From assembly GCA_946480295.1 (NCBI GenBank), contig CAMLIT010000007.1, forward strand, positions 1-64,000: a stretch of 64,000 bases of DNA, written 5' to 3'. This document shows positions 1 to 8,362 of the stretch, one piece after another. The notes beneath the pieces are model-generated. The model saw only the letters and a program-made list of their open reading frames with translations. It was not told the DNA's origin and made no database searches. Origin of the DNA: an uncultured Gemmatimonadota bacterium (GTDB lineage: Bacteria > Gemmatimonadota > Gemmatimonadetes > Gemmatimonadales > Gemmatimonadaceae). How positions within the stretch are numbered: position 1 is the first letter of the stretch; each line of letters begins with the position of its first letter. The position numbers and the translations under genes are program-made.

Positions 1-357
1 GCGGTGGAGCGGCCGGAGAGCAGCGCGTCGGTGCGCCCGGCCGGCGCGGCGACCATCCCGGCGACGGCCACGGCGCCCTCCCGCCATGCGTCGCGCGTCG
101 CGGCGGCGTCGCGCGCCGGGACGGCGAGCGTGCCCTTCGTCGTCACGCTCCCCGCGCCGCGTGCGCCCGCGGTCGTCCGCGAGCCGCCGCGCCCGGTCCC
201 CGACGTGCGCGGACTCCCGCTGCGCGAGGCGGTGCGGTCGTTGCACAGCGCCGGGTTCCGCGTGCTGCTCGCGTCCGGGCCCGCGGGCCAGACGAGTCCC
301 GCCCCCGGCACGCTCGCGCCGGCGGGGACGCTCGTTCGCCTCTTCCACGAACCATGA
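1..357 (+). CDS. ftsI: C-terminal end of a PASTA-domain penicillin-binding protein (FtsI-like), cut by the window edge
   Basis: The reading frame is open from the window start to the TGA at 355-357, so the gene begins upstream. The last ~55 residues form one PASTA domain: a VPDVRG start, a helix (LREAVRSLHSAGF) and a closing PAPGTLAPAGTLVRLF strand, the usual pattern of PASTA repeats at the end of division transpeptidases such as SpoVD or FtsI. The preceding ~55 residues are Ala/Pro-rich linker. The stop overlaps the murE start (ATGA at 354-357), which is where ftsI sits in dcw clusters. FtsI cross-links septal peptidoglycan from lipid II. The transpeptidase domain itself is not in the window, so the FtsI name rests on position and the PASTA domain. 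Confidence 0.7.
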   Translation, partial: AVERPESSASVRPAGAATIPATATAPSRHASRVAAASRAGTASVPFVVTLPAPRAPAVVREPPRPVPDVRGLPLREAVRSLHSAGFRVLLASGPAGQTSPAPGTLAPAGTLVRLFHEP

Positions 358-1841
358 TGCACTTCACGCTCGATTCCATCACCGCCGCGCTGCGCGACGC
401 GGGGCTCCTCGTCGAGAGCCGCGGTGCGCTGCCGGGCGAGGCCGCGGGGATCACCGACGACAGTCGCGCGGTGCGCCCCGGCGCGGTGTTCATCGCCGTG
501 CGCGGCACCGAGCGCGACGGCCACGACTATCTCGACGCGGCCGCGCAGGCGGGCGCCGTCGCCGCGATCGTCGAGGACCCCACGCGCACGTCGCTGCCCG
601 CGCTCGTCGTGCGCGAGGGGCGGCGGGCGGCGGCGATCGCCGCGGCGGCCGCCTACGGCTGGCCCGCGCGCTCGCTGCGCCTCGTCGGCGTCACGGGCAC
701 GAACGGCAAGACGACGACGGTCAATCTCCTGCGGCACCTGCTCGACGGGGGGCTCGGCGGCCAGCGCGCGCGCGGCCGCAGCGCCTCGATCGGCACGCTC
801 GGGGTGCTCGTCGGCACCGAGGGGCGCGCGCTGCCCGGCGGCGGCGGCCTGACGACGCCCGGCCCGGTGGAGCTGCAGCGCCTCTTCCGCGCGCTCGTGG
901 ACGAGGGCGTGTCGACGGTGGCGATGGAGGTCTCGTCGCACTCGCTCGATCAGCGCCGCGTCGAGGGCGTGCAGTTCGACGTCGCCGTGTTCACCAACCT
1001 CACGCGCGACCACCTCGACTACCACGGCACGATGGAGGCGTACTTCCAGGCGAAGGCGGGCCTCGTGGATCATCTCCTGCCGCACGGCACGATCGTGTCG
1101 AACCTCGACGACCCGGCGTGGCGGCGGCTCCCGGGCGGTCGGCGGCGCGTGAGCTTCAGCGAGCGCGTGCCGTCCGCGGAGGTGCACGCGGAGGACATCG
1201 CGTTCGGGCCGCGCGGCAGCACGTGGACCCTCGCCCTCGGCGAGGAGCGCCACGACGTGCGGCTGCCGCTCATCGGGGACTTCAACATCATGAACGCGCT
1301 CGGCGCGGCGGCGGCGGCGTGGGCGCTCGGCGTGCCCGGGAGCGACGTGGCCGAGCGGCTGCGTACCGTGCCGCAGGTGCCGGGGCGCCTCGAGATCCTG
1401 CACGAGGCGCCGACGGTGCTGCGCGACTACGCCCACACCCCGGACGCCCTCGCCCGCGCGATCGACGCCGTGCGGCCGTTCGTGCACGGGCGGCTCGTCG
1501 TCGTCTTCGGCTGCGGCGGCGATCGCGATCGCGGGAAGCGCCCCGAGATGGGCGCGATCGCCGAGGCGCGCGCCGACCGCGCGATCGTGACGAGCGACAA
1601 TCCGCGGACCGAGGACCCGTCGCGCATCATCGACGACATCGAGGCCGGCATGCACGGCGACAACCACGAGCGGATCGAGGACCGGCGCGAGGCGATCGAG
1701 CGCGCGCTGGAGCTGGCCGGCGCCGACGACGTCGTCCTCCTCGCCGGCAAGGGCCACGAGACGTACCAGGTGCGCGGCACGACGAAATACCCCTTCGACG
1801 AAAAGGTCATCGTGAACGAGTTGATGCAGGTCCGGCGATGA
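354..1841 (+). CDS. murE: UDP-N-acetylmuramoyl-L-alanyl-D-glutamate--2,6-diaminopimelate ligase MurE
   Basis: 495 residues, normal for MurE. It adds the third stem-peptide residue to UDP-MurNAc-Ala-Glu in the cytoplasm using ATP. Visible Mur-ligase features: an N-terminal UDP-binding domain with DDSRAVRPGAVFIA, the ATP-binding loop GVTGTNGKTTTV near residue 112, EVSSHSLDQ, and the C-terminal DNPRTEDP near residue 415. DNPR is the signature of meso-diaminopimelate specificity, so the wall is probably of the mDAP type. The start is the ATG at 354, overlapping the preceding stop; a second ATG follows immediately. The 3' end overlaps murF by ATGA, so translation is probably coupled. Confidence 0.97.
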   Translation: MMHFTLDSITAALRDAGLLVESRGALPGEAAGITDDSRAVRPGAVFIAVRGTERDGHDYLDAAAQAGAVAAIVEDPTRTSLPALVVREGRRAAAIAAAAAYGWPARSLRLVGVTGTNGKTTTVNLLRHLLDGGLGGQRARGRSASIGTLGVLVGTEGRALPGGGGLTTPGPVELQRLFRALVDEGVSTVAMEVSSHSLDQRRVEGVQFDVAVFTNLTRDHLDYHGTMEAYFQAKAGLVDHLLPHGTIVSNLDDPAWRRLPGGRRRVSFSERVPSAEVHAEDIAFGPRGSTWTLALGEERHDVRLPLIGDFNIMNALGAAAAAWALGVPGSDVAERLRTVPQVPGRLEILHEAPTVLRDYAHTPDALARAIDAVRPFVHGRLVVVFGCGGDRDRGKRPEMGAIAEARADRAIVTSDNPRTEDPSRIIDDIEAGMHGDNHERIEDRREAIERALELAGADDVVLLAGKGHETYQVRGTTKYPFDEKVIVNELMQVRR

Positions 1842-3289
1842 GCGCGCGGACCGGACCGGTGGAAGCCCCGAGCGTCGCGCCCCGCGTGCCGCCAGACGGC
1901 GCGACCTTCTGGACGTGGTCGCGCGTCGCCGAGGCCCTCGCCCCGCTCGCGAGCGGCGCGCTGTCGCGCGGCGATCATCCGATCGCGCGCGTGTGGACGG
2001 ACACGCGCACCGTGCAGCCGGGCGACCTGTTCCTGGCGCTCGTCGGCGAGCGCTTCGACGCCCACGACTTCGTCGCCGACGCGGTGGCGAAGGGCGCGGC
2101 GGCGGTCGTCGTCTCACGCGCCGAGGTGGGGCGCGACCTCGGCGTGCCGGCGTACGTGGTGAGCGACACGCTCGTCGCGCTCGGCGCGCTGGCGACGTAC
2201 CGGCGCCTCGCGTGGGGCCGGCCGGTGGTCGGCGTCGTCGGCACGAATGGGAAGACGAGCACGAAGGAGCTCCTGCGCGGGGCGCTCGCCAGCCGGCTGT
2301 GCGTGCACGCCACGGAGGCGAACCTCAACAATCTCGTCGGCGTGCCGCTCACGCTCCTCGCCGTGCCTGACGAGGCGGAGGTCGCCGTCGTCGAGATGGG
2401 GACGAACCACCCGGGCGAGGTGGCGCGGCTGACGGCGATCACGCGTCCCGACCTGACGGTGGTGACGTCGATCGCCGAGGAGCACCTCGAGGGGCTCGGG
2501 GACCTCGCGGGGGTGATGCGCGAGGAGCTGGCGGCGTGCGAGGGGGTCGGCATCGCCGTCGTCCCCGCCGCGCAGCCGGAGGTGGTCGACGCGGCGCGGG
2601 CGCGCGCGCGGCACGTGATCGCCGCGGCGCTCGGCGCCGGCGACCTGCGCGCCGCGCGCTGGGGCGTCGACGCGGAGGGGTGCGGGTGGGCGGAGGTGGA
2701 GGGGATCGAGGTGCGGCCGGCGGTGCGCGGCGTGCACAACCTCAGGAACGCGATGCTGGCGCTGGCCGTCGCGCGCGAGCTCGGCGTCTCGACCGCCGAT
2801 GCGGCGCGCGGCGTGGCGGCGATGCGCGTGCCGCCGATGCGCTCGCACGTCGAGCGGATCGGGCACGCGGTGCTCGTCAACGACGCCTACAACTCCAACC
2901 CCGGGTCCGCGCGCGCGGCGCTGGAGCTGTTGCAGCACGCGGGGGAGGGGCGGCAGCGGGTCGCGGTGCTCGGCACGATGCTGGAGCTCGGCGGGCACAC
3001 GGCGCGCCTGCACGAGGACGTCGCGCGCGCGGCGCTCGCCGCGCCGATCGAGGTGATCGCCGGCGTCGGCGAGTTCGCGACGGCGCTGGAGCGCCTCGCG
3101 CCGGGCGACGCACGGGTGGTGACCGCGGCCGACGTGGACCGTCTCTGGGAACGGCTCGCGTCGCGCCTCCAGCGGGATGCGGTTATTCTGCTGAAGGGCT
3201 CGCGCGGCATGCGGCTCGAGCGGCTGGTGGAGCCGATCCGCATCTGGGCGACCGAGGGACGAGGGACGAGGGACGAGGGACGAGAGTAG
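1838..3289 (+). CDS. murF: UDP-N-acetylmuramoyl-tripeptide--D-alanyl-D-alanine ligase MurF
   Basis: 483 residues. It joins D-Ala-D-Ala to UDP-MurNAc-tripeptide, the last cytoplasmic step before MraY. Seen: N-terminal DTRTVQPGDLFLALVGERFD, the P-loop GVVGTNGKTSTKEL, EMGTNHPGE, and the substrate-domain motif NDAYNSNPGS. The start at 1838 overlaps the murE stop (ATGA). The last ~10 residues (EGRGTRDEGRE) are not family sequence: they are translated from tandem GAGGGAC heptamers that run through the stop codon, so the native C-terminus was extended or replaced by repeat DNA. Confidence 0.96.
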   Translation: MSARTGPVEAPSVAPRVPPDGATFWTWSRVAEALAPLASGALSRGDHPIARVWTDTRTVQPGDLFLALVGERFDAHDFVADAVAKGAAAVVVSRAEVGRDLGVPAYVVSDTLVALGALATYRRLAWGRPVVGVVGTNGKTSTKELLRGALASRLCVHATEANLNNLVGVPLTLLAVPDEAEVAVVEMGTNHPGEVARLTAITRPDLTVVTSIAEEHLEGLGDLAGVMREELAACEGVGIAVVPAAQPEVVDAARARARHVIAAALGAGDLRAARWGVDAEGCGWAEVEGIEVRPAVRGVHNLRNAMLALAVARELGVSTADAARGVAAMRVPPMRSHVERIGHAVLVNDAYNSNPGSARAALELLQHAGEGRQRVAVLGTMLELGGHTARLHEDVARAALAAPIEVIAGVGEFATALERLAPGDARVVTAADVDRLWERLASRLQRDAVILLKGSRGMRLERLVEPIRIWATEGRGTRDEGRE

Positions 3290-3394
3290 ACGTCGCCGTC
3301 CGCGCTCCGCTCTCCGTTCTCCGCTCTCCGCGCCTCCCGCCTCCCGCCTCCCGCCTCCCGCGACTCGTCCCTCGTCCCTCGTCCCTCGTCCCTC
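3254..3394. repeat. Heptamer inverted-repeat element spanning the murF end and the murF-mraY gap
   Basis: Four perfect tandem copies of GAGGGAC (3254-3281) face four perfect copies of the complement GTCCCTC (3367-3394), giving a 28-bp perfect inverted repeat with an 85-bp loop. The loop holds further heptamer runs: GCTCTCC-like units (about 3300-3330) and GCCTCCC units (about 3331-3360). The left arm codes for the MurF tail; the right arm ends 5 bp before the mraY start. The RNA would form a long hairpin, but there is no U-run, so it is not a standard terminator. Confidence 0.85.
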
Positions 3395-3399
3395 TTCTC

Positions 3400-4548
3400 G
3401 TGCTCTACTACCTGCTCGTTCCGCACATCCGCGAGTTCACGATCTTCAACCTGTTCACCTACATCTCCTTCCGCGCCGTCGGCGCGGCGGTGACGGCGCT
3501 CGTGCTCTCGTTCGTGGTCGGCCCGATCATGCTGCGCGCGCTCAAGCGCCAGGCGGTGCACCAGGTGGTGCGCGAGGGCACCCCGGACTCGCACGCGGCC
3601 AAGGGGACGACGCCGACGATGGGCGGGCTGATCATCCTCACCTGCACGATCATCCCCGTCCTGCTCTGGGCGCGCTTCAGCCTCGCGCGCCCGTACGTCC
3701 TCGTCGCGCTCTTCGTGATGGTGTGGATGGGACTCATCGGCCTGCTCGACGACTACCTGAAGCTCCGCCAGAAGCGGCGGGGCGAGAAGAATCGCGGGCT
3801 GGTGGAGCGCTACAAGCTGACGGGGCAGGTCGTGGTGGGGCTGGCGCTCGGACTCTTCGTGTGGCTGCACCCGCTGTCGCCGAACCTGCCCGGCGCCTCG
3901 ACCAGCCTCCCCTTCTTCAAGTATTATCTCGTCGTGCCGGCGGCGGGCTTCGCCTGGCTCTACGTGCTGTTCACGACCTTCGTCCTCACCGGCACGAGCA
4001 ACGCCGTGAACCTGACGGACGGGCTGGACGGCCTGGCGGCGGGGCTCTCGGCGATCGCCTTCGGCACCTTCGCGGTGTTCGCGTACATCATCGGGCGCGT
4101 GGACTACAGCCGCTACATCGGGCTCTTCTATCTCGACGGCTCCGGCGAGCTCGCCGTCTTCTGTCTCGCGCTCATGGGCGCGCTGATCGGGTTCCTCTGG
4201 TACAACGCGCACCCGGCGCAGGTGTTCATGGGGGACACGGGCTCGCTCGCGCTCGGCGGCGCGCTCGGCACGGTGGCCATCCTCCTCAAGTCGGAGTTCG
4301 TGCTCGCCTTCGTCGGCGCGGTGTTCATCGCCGAGACGCTGTCGGTGATGCTCCAGCGCTACGTCTTCAAGTACCGGCGCCGGCGCCATGGGCTGGAGTA
4401 TGCACAGCAGCACCGGGTGTTCCTGCGAGCACCGCTGCACCATCATTTCGAGATGAAAGGCTGGGACGAGGCGCAGGTGGTCGTGCGCTTCTGGATCATC
4501 GGCGTCCTCTGCGCGTTCTTCGCGTTCGGCACCCTCAAGCTTCGGTGA
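3400..4548 (+). CDS. mraY: Phospho-N-acetylmuramoyl-pentapeptide transferase MraY
   Basis: 382 residues, polytopic membrane protein. It transfers phospho-MurNAc-pentapeptide to undecaprenyl phosphate, giving lipid I. Diagnostic motifs: TPTMGGLIIL, the Asp pair in GLLDDYLKL, NAVNLTDGLDGLAAG, MGDTGSLALGG and APLHHHFEMKGW. The GTG at 3400 (VLYYLLVPHI) is chosen because MraY proteins begin with a similar LYYLL segment; the DNA before it is repeat, and no Shine-Dalgarno is visible. The 110-bp gap from murF is the only large break among the surrounding overlapping genes, and it is filled by the heptamer repeat. Confidence 0.95.
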   Translation: MLYYLLVPHIREFTIFNLFTYISFRAVGAAVTALVLSFVVGPIMLRALKRQAVHQVVREGTPDSHAAKGTTPTMGGLIILTCTIIPVLLWARFSLARPYVLVALFVMVWMGLIGLLDDYLKLRQKRRGEKNRGLVERYKLTGQVVVGLALGLFVWLHPLSPNLPGASTSLPFFKYYLVVPAAGFAWLYVLFTTFVLTGTSNAVNLTDGLDGLAAGLSAIAFGTFAVFAYIIGRVDYSRYIGLFYLDGSGELAVFCLALMGALIGFLWYNAHPAQVFMGDTGSLALGGALGTVAILLKSEFVLAFVGAVFIAETLSVMLQRYVFKYRRRRHGLEYAQQHRVFLRAPLHHHFEMKGWDEAQVVVRFWIIGVLCAFFAFGTLKLR

Positions 4549-4555
4549 GATCGTC

Positions 4556-5977
4556 ATGCGCGTATCCGAACCGGCGATGAAGCCCGTGTGGATGGGAGGG
4601 GAGGTGGCGGTGGTGGGGCTGGCGCGAAGCGGGCGCGCGGTGGCCACGCTGCTCGCGCGCACCGGCTCGGAGGTGTACGCGTCCGACAGCGGCGCGTCGC
4701 CCGCGCTCGAGGAGGTCGCCGCCACGCTGCGCGCCGAGGGCGTGCACGTGGACCTCGGCTCGCACGACCTCGACCGGATGCGCCGGGCGAAGCTCGTCGT
4801 CGTCAGTCCGGGTGTGCCGCCGACCGCGCCGCCGATCGCCGCCGCCCGCGCGGCGGGGATCGAGATCGTGAGCGAGGTGGAGATCGCGCTGCGCTTCCTG
4901 CCGCAGCTCCGCTACATCGCCATCACCGGCACGAACGGCAAGACGACGACGACGGCGCTGACCGCGCACCTCCTCACGGCGCTCGGGCTGCGCGCGCAGG
5001 CGGCGGGGAACATCGGCATCCCCCTCTCGGAGGTCGCCCTCGATCCGTCTCCCGCGCCGTGGGTCGCGCTCGAGATCTCCTCCTTCCAGCTCCACGACAC
5101 GCCGAGCATCGCGCCCGACGTCGGCGTGCTCACCAACCTCTCGGCGAATCATCTCGACCGCTACGCGAGCGTCGAGGAGTACTACGGCGACAAGGCGCTC
5201 CTCTTCCGGAACGCCACCGTGTCGTCCGACTGGGTGAGCAACGCCGACGACGCCGACGTGCAGGCGATGGTCGCGCCGGTCGCGGGGCTGCAGGCGCACT
5301 TCTCCGTGCGCGACCGCGCCGACGCGTGGTACGACCGGGCGCGCGAGGGCCTCGTCGTCCTCGGCGTGCCGGTCATCCGCCGCGACGAGCTCCGGCTCCT
5401 CGGCGACCACAACGTGGCGAACGCGCTCGCCGCGTCGCTGGCCGTGGTGCTCGCCGACCCCGCGCACCGCGACCGCGACGCGCTGCGCCGCATCGCCGAC
5501 GGCCTGCGCTCGTTTGGCGCCCTCGAGCACCGCATCGAGACGGTGGGCGTGGTGGACGGCGTCACCTGGATCAACGACTCGAAGTCGACGAACGTGGCGT
5601 CCACCCTCGTCGCGCTGCGCGGCATGCGCCAGCCGACCGTGGTGCTGCTCGGGGGCCGCCACAAGGGCGAGCCCTACACCGCGCTCGCCGAGGAGCTGCG
5701 CCGGACGGCGCGCCAGGTGATCGCCTACGGCGAGGCGGGGCCGCTCGTCGAGCGCGACCTCGACGGCGTGGTGCCGGTCGTGCGCCTCGGCTCCGACTTC
5801 GACGAGGTCTTCGACGCGGCGCGCCGCGCCGCGCGACCGGGCGACGCCGTGCTCCTCTCGCCGGCGTGCTCCAGCTACGACATGTTCGCCAACTACGAGC
5901 AGCGCGGCGCCGAGTTCAAGCGCCTCGTCCGCGCCGCGATGGCCGGCGACGGGGCGCGGGCGGGGGCGCGGGCGTGA
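4556..5977 (+). CDS. murD: UDP-N-acetylmuramoylalanine--D-glutamate ligase MurD
   Basis: 473 residues. It adds D-Glu to UDP-MurNAc-L-Ala. The order is Rossmann-like N-domain (VAVVGLARSGRAVA), Mur-ligase P-loop ITGTNGKTTTTALT near residue 125, the ISSFQL segment, NHLDRY, and the C-terminal INDSKSTN with LGGRHKG, all typical of MurD. The ATG at 4556 lies 7 bp after the mraY stop; a second in-frame ATG (MKPVWMGG) a few codons on is an alternative start. The 3' end overlaps ftsW by GTGA. Confidence 0.96.
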   Translation: MRVSEPAMKPVWMGGEVAVVGLARSGRAVATLLARTGSEVYASDSGASPALEEVAATLRAEGVHVDLGSHDLDRMRRAKLVVVSPGVPPTAPPIAAARAAGIEIVSEVEIALRFLPQLRYIAITGTNGKTTTTALTAHLLTALGLRAQAAGNIGIPLSEVALDPSPAPWVALEISSFQLHDTPSIAPDVGVLTNLSANHLDRYASVEEYYGDKALLFRNATVSSDWVSNADDADVQAMVAPVAGLQAHFSVRDRADAWYDRAREGLVVLGVPVIRRDELRLLGDHNVANALAASLAVVLADPAHRDRDALRRIADGLRSFGALEHRIETVGVVDGVTWINDSKSTNVASTLVALRGMRQPTVVLLGGRHKGEPYTALAEELRRTARQVIAYGEAGPLVERDLDGVVPVVRLGSDFDEVFDAARRAARPGDAVLLSPACSSYDMFANYEQRGAEFKRLVRAAMAGDGARAGARA

Positions 5978-7182
5978 CCTCGGCCTCGCTGCCGCTCCGC
6001 GGCACGCCGGCCCGGGTGCAGGGCGGCACGGGCGCGCGCGAGCGCTGGCGCATGGGGTCCGAGGCGCGCGGCCTCGTGCTCGTGAGCGCCGTGCTCATCG
6101 CCTTCGGGCTCGCCGTGCTGTACAGCGCCAGCGCCATCGTCGCGATGAACGAGGGGCGGGGGAGCGCCTTCTACCTGCTGCGGCAGCTGAGCGGCGCGGC
6201 CGTCGGCGTCGTCGCCTTCGCCGTCGCCGCGAAGCTGGACGCCGAGCGCTGGCGCCGCTGGGCGTGGCCGCTCCTCTGGTTCACGCTCGTGACGATGCTG
6301 CTCTGCCTCGTCCTCCCCGACGCCATCGCGCCGCGCATCAACGGCTCGAAGCGCTTCCTCTTCGGGAGCTCGTTCCAGCCGTCGGAGTTCGGGAAGCTGG
6401 GCGTCATCGTCTGGGTCTCGATGCTGATCGTGAAGAAGGGCGACGGCCTGCACCGCCTGACGAAGGGGCTCGTCCCCTTCTTCGTCGTCATCGGGATCCT
6501 CGACATCCTCGCCGCGCTGGAGCCGGACCTCTCGGTCGCGATGCTCTACACGCTGCTCATGGCGCTGCTGCTGTTCGTGGGCGGCGCGCGCATGAGCCAC
6601 TTCGTCGCGCTCGGCGCGCTGTCGATCCCGCTGCTCTGGCACAAGATCGAGCGCGTCCAGTACGCGCTCCTGCGCCTGACGGTGTTCTTCGATCCGGGCT
6701 CCGCGCCGTCGAAGGTCAGCTACCAGCTCCAGCAGTCGCTCGTGGCCGTCGGCTCGGGCGGGCTCCTCGGCCGCGGCTTCGGCGAGGGGCTGCAGCAGTA
6801 CGGCTTCCTGCCGTACCCCTACAGCGACTTCATCGCCAGCAACATCGGCGAGGAGTGGGGGTTCGTCGGCCTCGCCGGCGTCACGATCCTCTTCGGCGTG
6901 TACGCGCTGCTCGGGTTCCGCATCGCCCGTCGGGCGCGCTCGCCCTTCCTCCAGCTCCTCGCCGTCGGCCTCACCTTCGTCACCGTGCTCACGGCGTACC
7001 TGCACATCGGCGTCGTCGTCGGGCTGCTGCCGACGACGGGGCTGACGCTGCCCTTCGTGAGCTACGGCCGCTCGAACCTCGTGCTGACGATGCTGTTCAC
7101 GGGGATTCTCGTGAACATCGGCAGCGAGCGGGAGCGGGTGCTCGGGAGCACCGCGACCGATCCGCTCGCCGTGAAGCCGTGA
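5974..7182 (+). CDS. ftsW: Septal peptidoglycan glycosyltransferase FtsW (SEDS family)
   Basis: 402 residues with about ten hydrophobic segments. SEDS proteins polymerise lipid II into glycan; FtsW works with FtsI at the septum. The C-terminal signature is clear: QQSLVAVGSGGLLGRGFGEG, then SDFIASNIGEEWGF and LLPTTGLTLPFVSYGRSNL. The usual GGSS after the Tyr is replaced by GRSN. Start is the GTG at 5974 that overlaps the murD stop; the first ~30 residues are cytoplasmic and Arg/Gly-rich. Placement between murD and murG is the standard dcw order. Confidence 0.95.
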   Translation: MTSASLPLRGTPARVQGGTGARERWRMGSEARGLVLVSAVLIAFGLAVLYSASAIVAMNEGRGSAFYLLRQLSGAAVGVVAFAVAAKLDAERWRRWAWPLLWFTLVTMLLCLVLPDAIAPRINGSKRFLFGSSFQPSEFGKLGVIVWVSMLIVKKGDGLHRLTKGLVPFFVVIGILDILAALEPDLSVAMLYTLLMALLLFVGGARMSHFVALGALSIPLLWHKIERVQYALLRLTVFFDPGSAPSKVSYQLQQSLVAVGSGGLLGRGFGEGLQQYGFLPYPYSDFIASNIGEEWGFVGLAGVTILFGVYALLGFRIARRARSPFLQLLAVGLTFVTVLTAYLHIGVVVGLLPTTGLTLPFVSYGRSNLVLTMLFTGILVNIGSERERVLGSTATDPLAVKP

Positions 7183-8291
7183 GAGTCGTCTTCGCCGGCG
7201 GCGGCACGGGCGGGCACCTCTATCCGGGGCTCGCGATCGCGCGCGCGCTCGTGCGCGCGCGCCCCGACGTGGAGCCGTTCTTCGTCGGCGCGCGCCGCGG
7301 CATCGAGCGCGACGTGCTGCCGACGACGGAATTCCCGCACGTCCTCCTGGACCTGCATCCGCTCTATCGGACGCGCCCGTGGGCGAACTGGCGCACCGTC
7401 GCGGGCGGTGCGTCGGCGTGGCGCCGCATCGGCGCGCTCGTCGCCGAGCAGCGGCCCGCCGTCGTCGTCGGCACGGGGGGCTATGCCGCCGGGGTGATGA
7501 TGGCCTACGCCGTCGTCCACGGCATCCCGCTCGTGCAGCAGGCGGGGGACAGCTTCCCGGGGCTGACGGCGCGGCTCTTCAGCCGCTGGTCGCGGGAGAT
7601 GTACCTCGCCTTCCCGGAGGCGGCGAGGCACCTGAAGGCGTCGGCGCCAGGCGCGCTGGTCGACACGGGCGCGCCGATCGAGCCGCCGCCCGAGCCGCGG
7701 CCGGAGCGCGCGGCGGCGCGCGCGCGCTGGGGCTTCCCCGCGACCGGCGGCCGCGTCCTGCTCATCTACGGCGGCAGCCAGGGCTCGCTCGCCATCAACC
7801 GCGTGGTGCGCGCGTGGATCGAGTGCGGCCTGCCGGAGGACCTGCACGTCATCTGGGGCACGGGGAAGGGAACGTACGCGGAGTTCAAGGATCTCGACGG
7901 CGGGCGCGTGCGGGTGCGGGACTATCTCGCGCCGATCGCCGACGCCTACGCCGCCACGGACTTCGCGCTCACGCGCGCGGGCGCCATGACCACCTCGGAG
8001 CTGTTCGCGTGGGGGATCCCGCCGATCCTCGTGCCGCTGCCGACGGCCGCGGCCGATCACCAGACGGTGAACGCGCGCACCCTCGAGGCCGCGGGGGCGG
8101 CGATCCACGTGCCGCAGGCGATGCTCACCGTCGAGCGGCTGGATGCGACGGTACGCTCGCTGCTCGCCGAGCCCGCGCGGCTGGCGCAGCTCGCGGCGGC
8201 CGCGCGCGCGCGTGCGCGGCCGCACGCGGCGGAGACGATCGCGCAACGCATCCTGCGCGTGATGGAGCGGTCCGTCGCGCGCGCGCCCTGA
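7179..8291 (+). CDS. murG: UDP-GlcNAc:lipid I N-acetylglucosaminyltransferase MurG
   Basis: 370 residues. It converts lipid I to lipid II on the inner face of the membrane. N-terminal GGGTGGHLYPGLA and the C-domain motifs IYGGSQGSLAIN and DHQTVNAR identify the family; the segment LTRAGAMTTSELFAWG corresponds to the UDP-GlcNAc-binding region. The start is the GTG at 7179, giving VRVVFAGGGTGG and a GTGA overlap with ftsW. It is followed by a 71-bp gap that holds a possible promoter, so murC and the genes after it may also be transcribed separately. Confidence 0.96.
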   Translation: MRVVFAGGGTGGHLYPGLAIARALVRARPDVEPFFVGARRGIERDVLPTTEFPHVLLDLHPLYRTRPWANWRTVAGGASAWRRIGALVAEQRPAVVVGTGGYAAGVMMAYAVVHGIPLVQQAGDSFPGLTARLFSRWSREMYLAFPEAARHLKASAPGALVDTGAPIEPPPEPRPERAAARARWGFPATGGRVLLIYGGSQGSLAINRVVRAWIECGLPEDLHVIWGTGKGTYAEFKDLDGGRVRVRDYLAPIADAYAATDFALTRAGAMTTSELFAWGIPPILVPLPTAAADHQTVNARTLEAAGAAIHVPQAMLTVERLDATVRSLLAEPARLAQLAAAARARARPHAAETIAQRILRVMERSVARAP

Positions 8292-8343
8292 CGCTGCGCG
8301 GCGACGCCTCGTCCGTGCCGGTGGCCCACCCGCGGGCCTCACC

Positions 8344-8353
8344 TTATATTGCC
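8344..8353 (+). promoter_or_regulatory. TTATATTGCC element before murC, possible -10 region
   Basis: An AT-rich ten-base string in very GC-rich surroundings, 9 bp before the murC ATG. The identical string occurs upstream of ftsZ (12320-12329) and nowhere else that I noticed. TATATT resembles a -10 box; no good -35 box is seen. A start this close to the ATG would give a nearly leaderless mRNA. Confidence 0.4.
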
Positions 8354-8362
8354 GCACCCTCC

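Noticed and set aside
86..1837. Long open frame running through murE in another frame into murF
   Set aside because: Arg/Ala-rich shadow of high-GC coding; MurF family sequence starts at 1838.
3254..3394. CRISPR array
   Set aside because: Units are seven bases with no spacers, and the arms are complementary; no cas genes.
3254..3394. Rho-independent terminator after murF
   Set aside because: No U-run, and the operon clearly continues into mraY.
2887..4725. Long minus-strand frame opposite murF-mraY-murD
   Set aside because: Composition is the antisense of conserved genes and no domain is recognisable; the same holds for other long antisense frames over the dcw genes.
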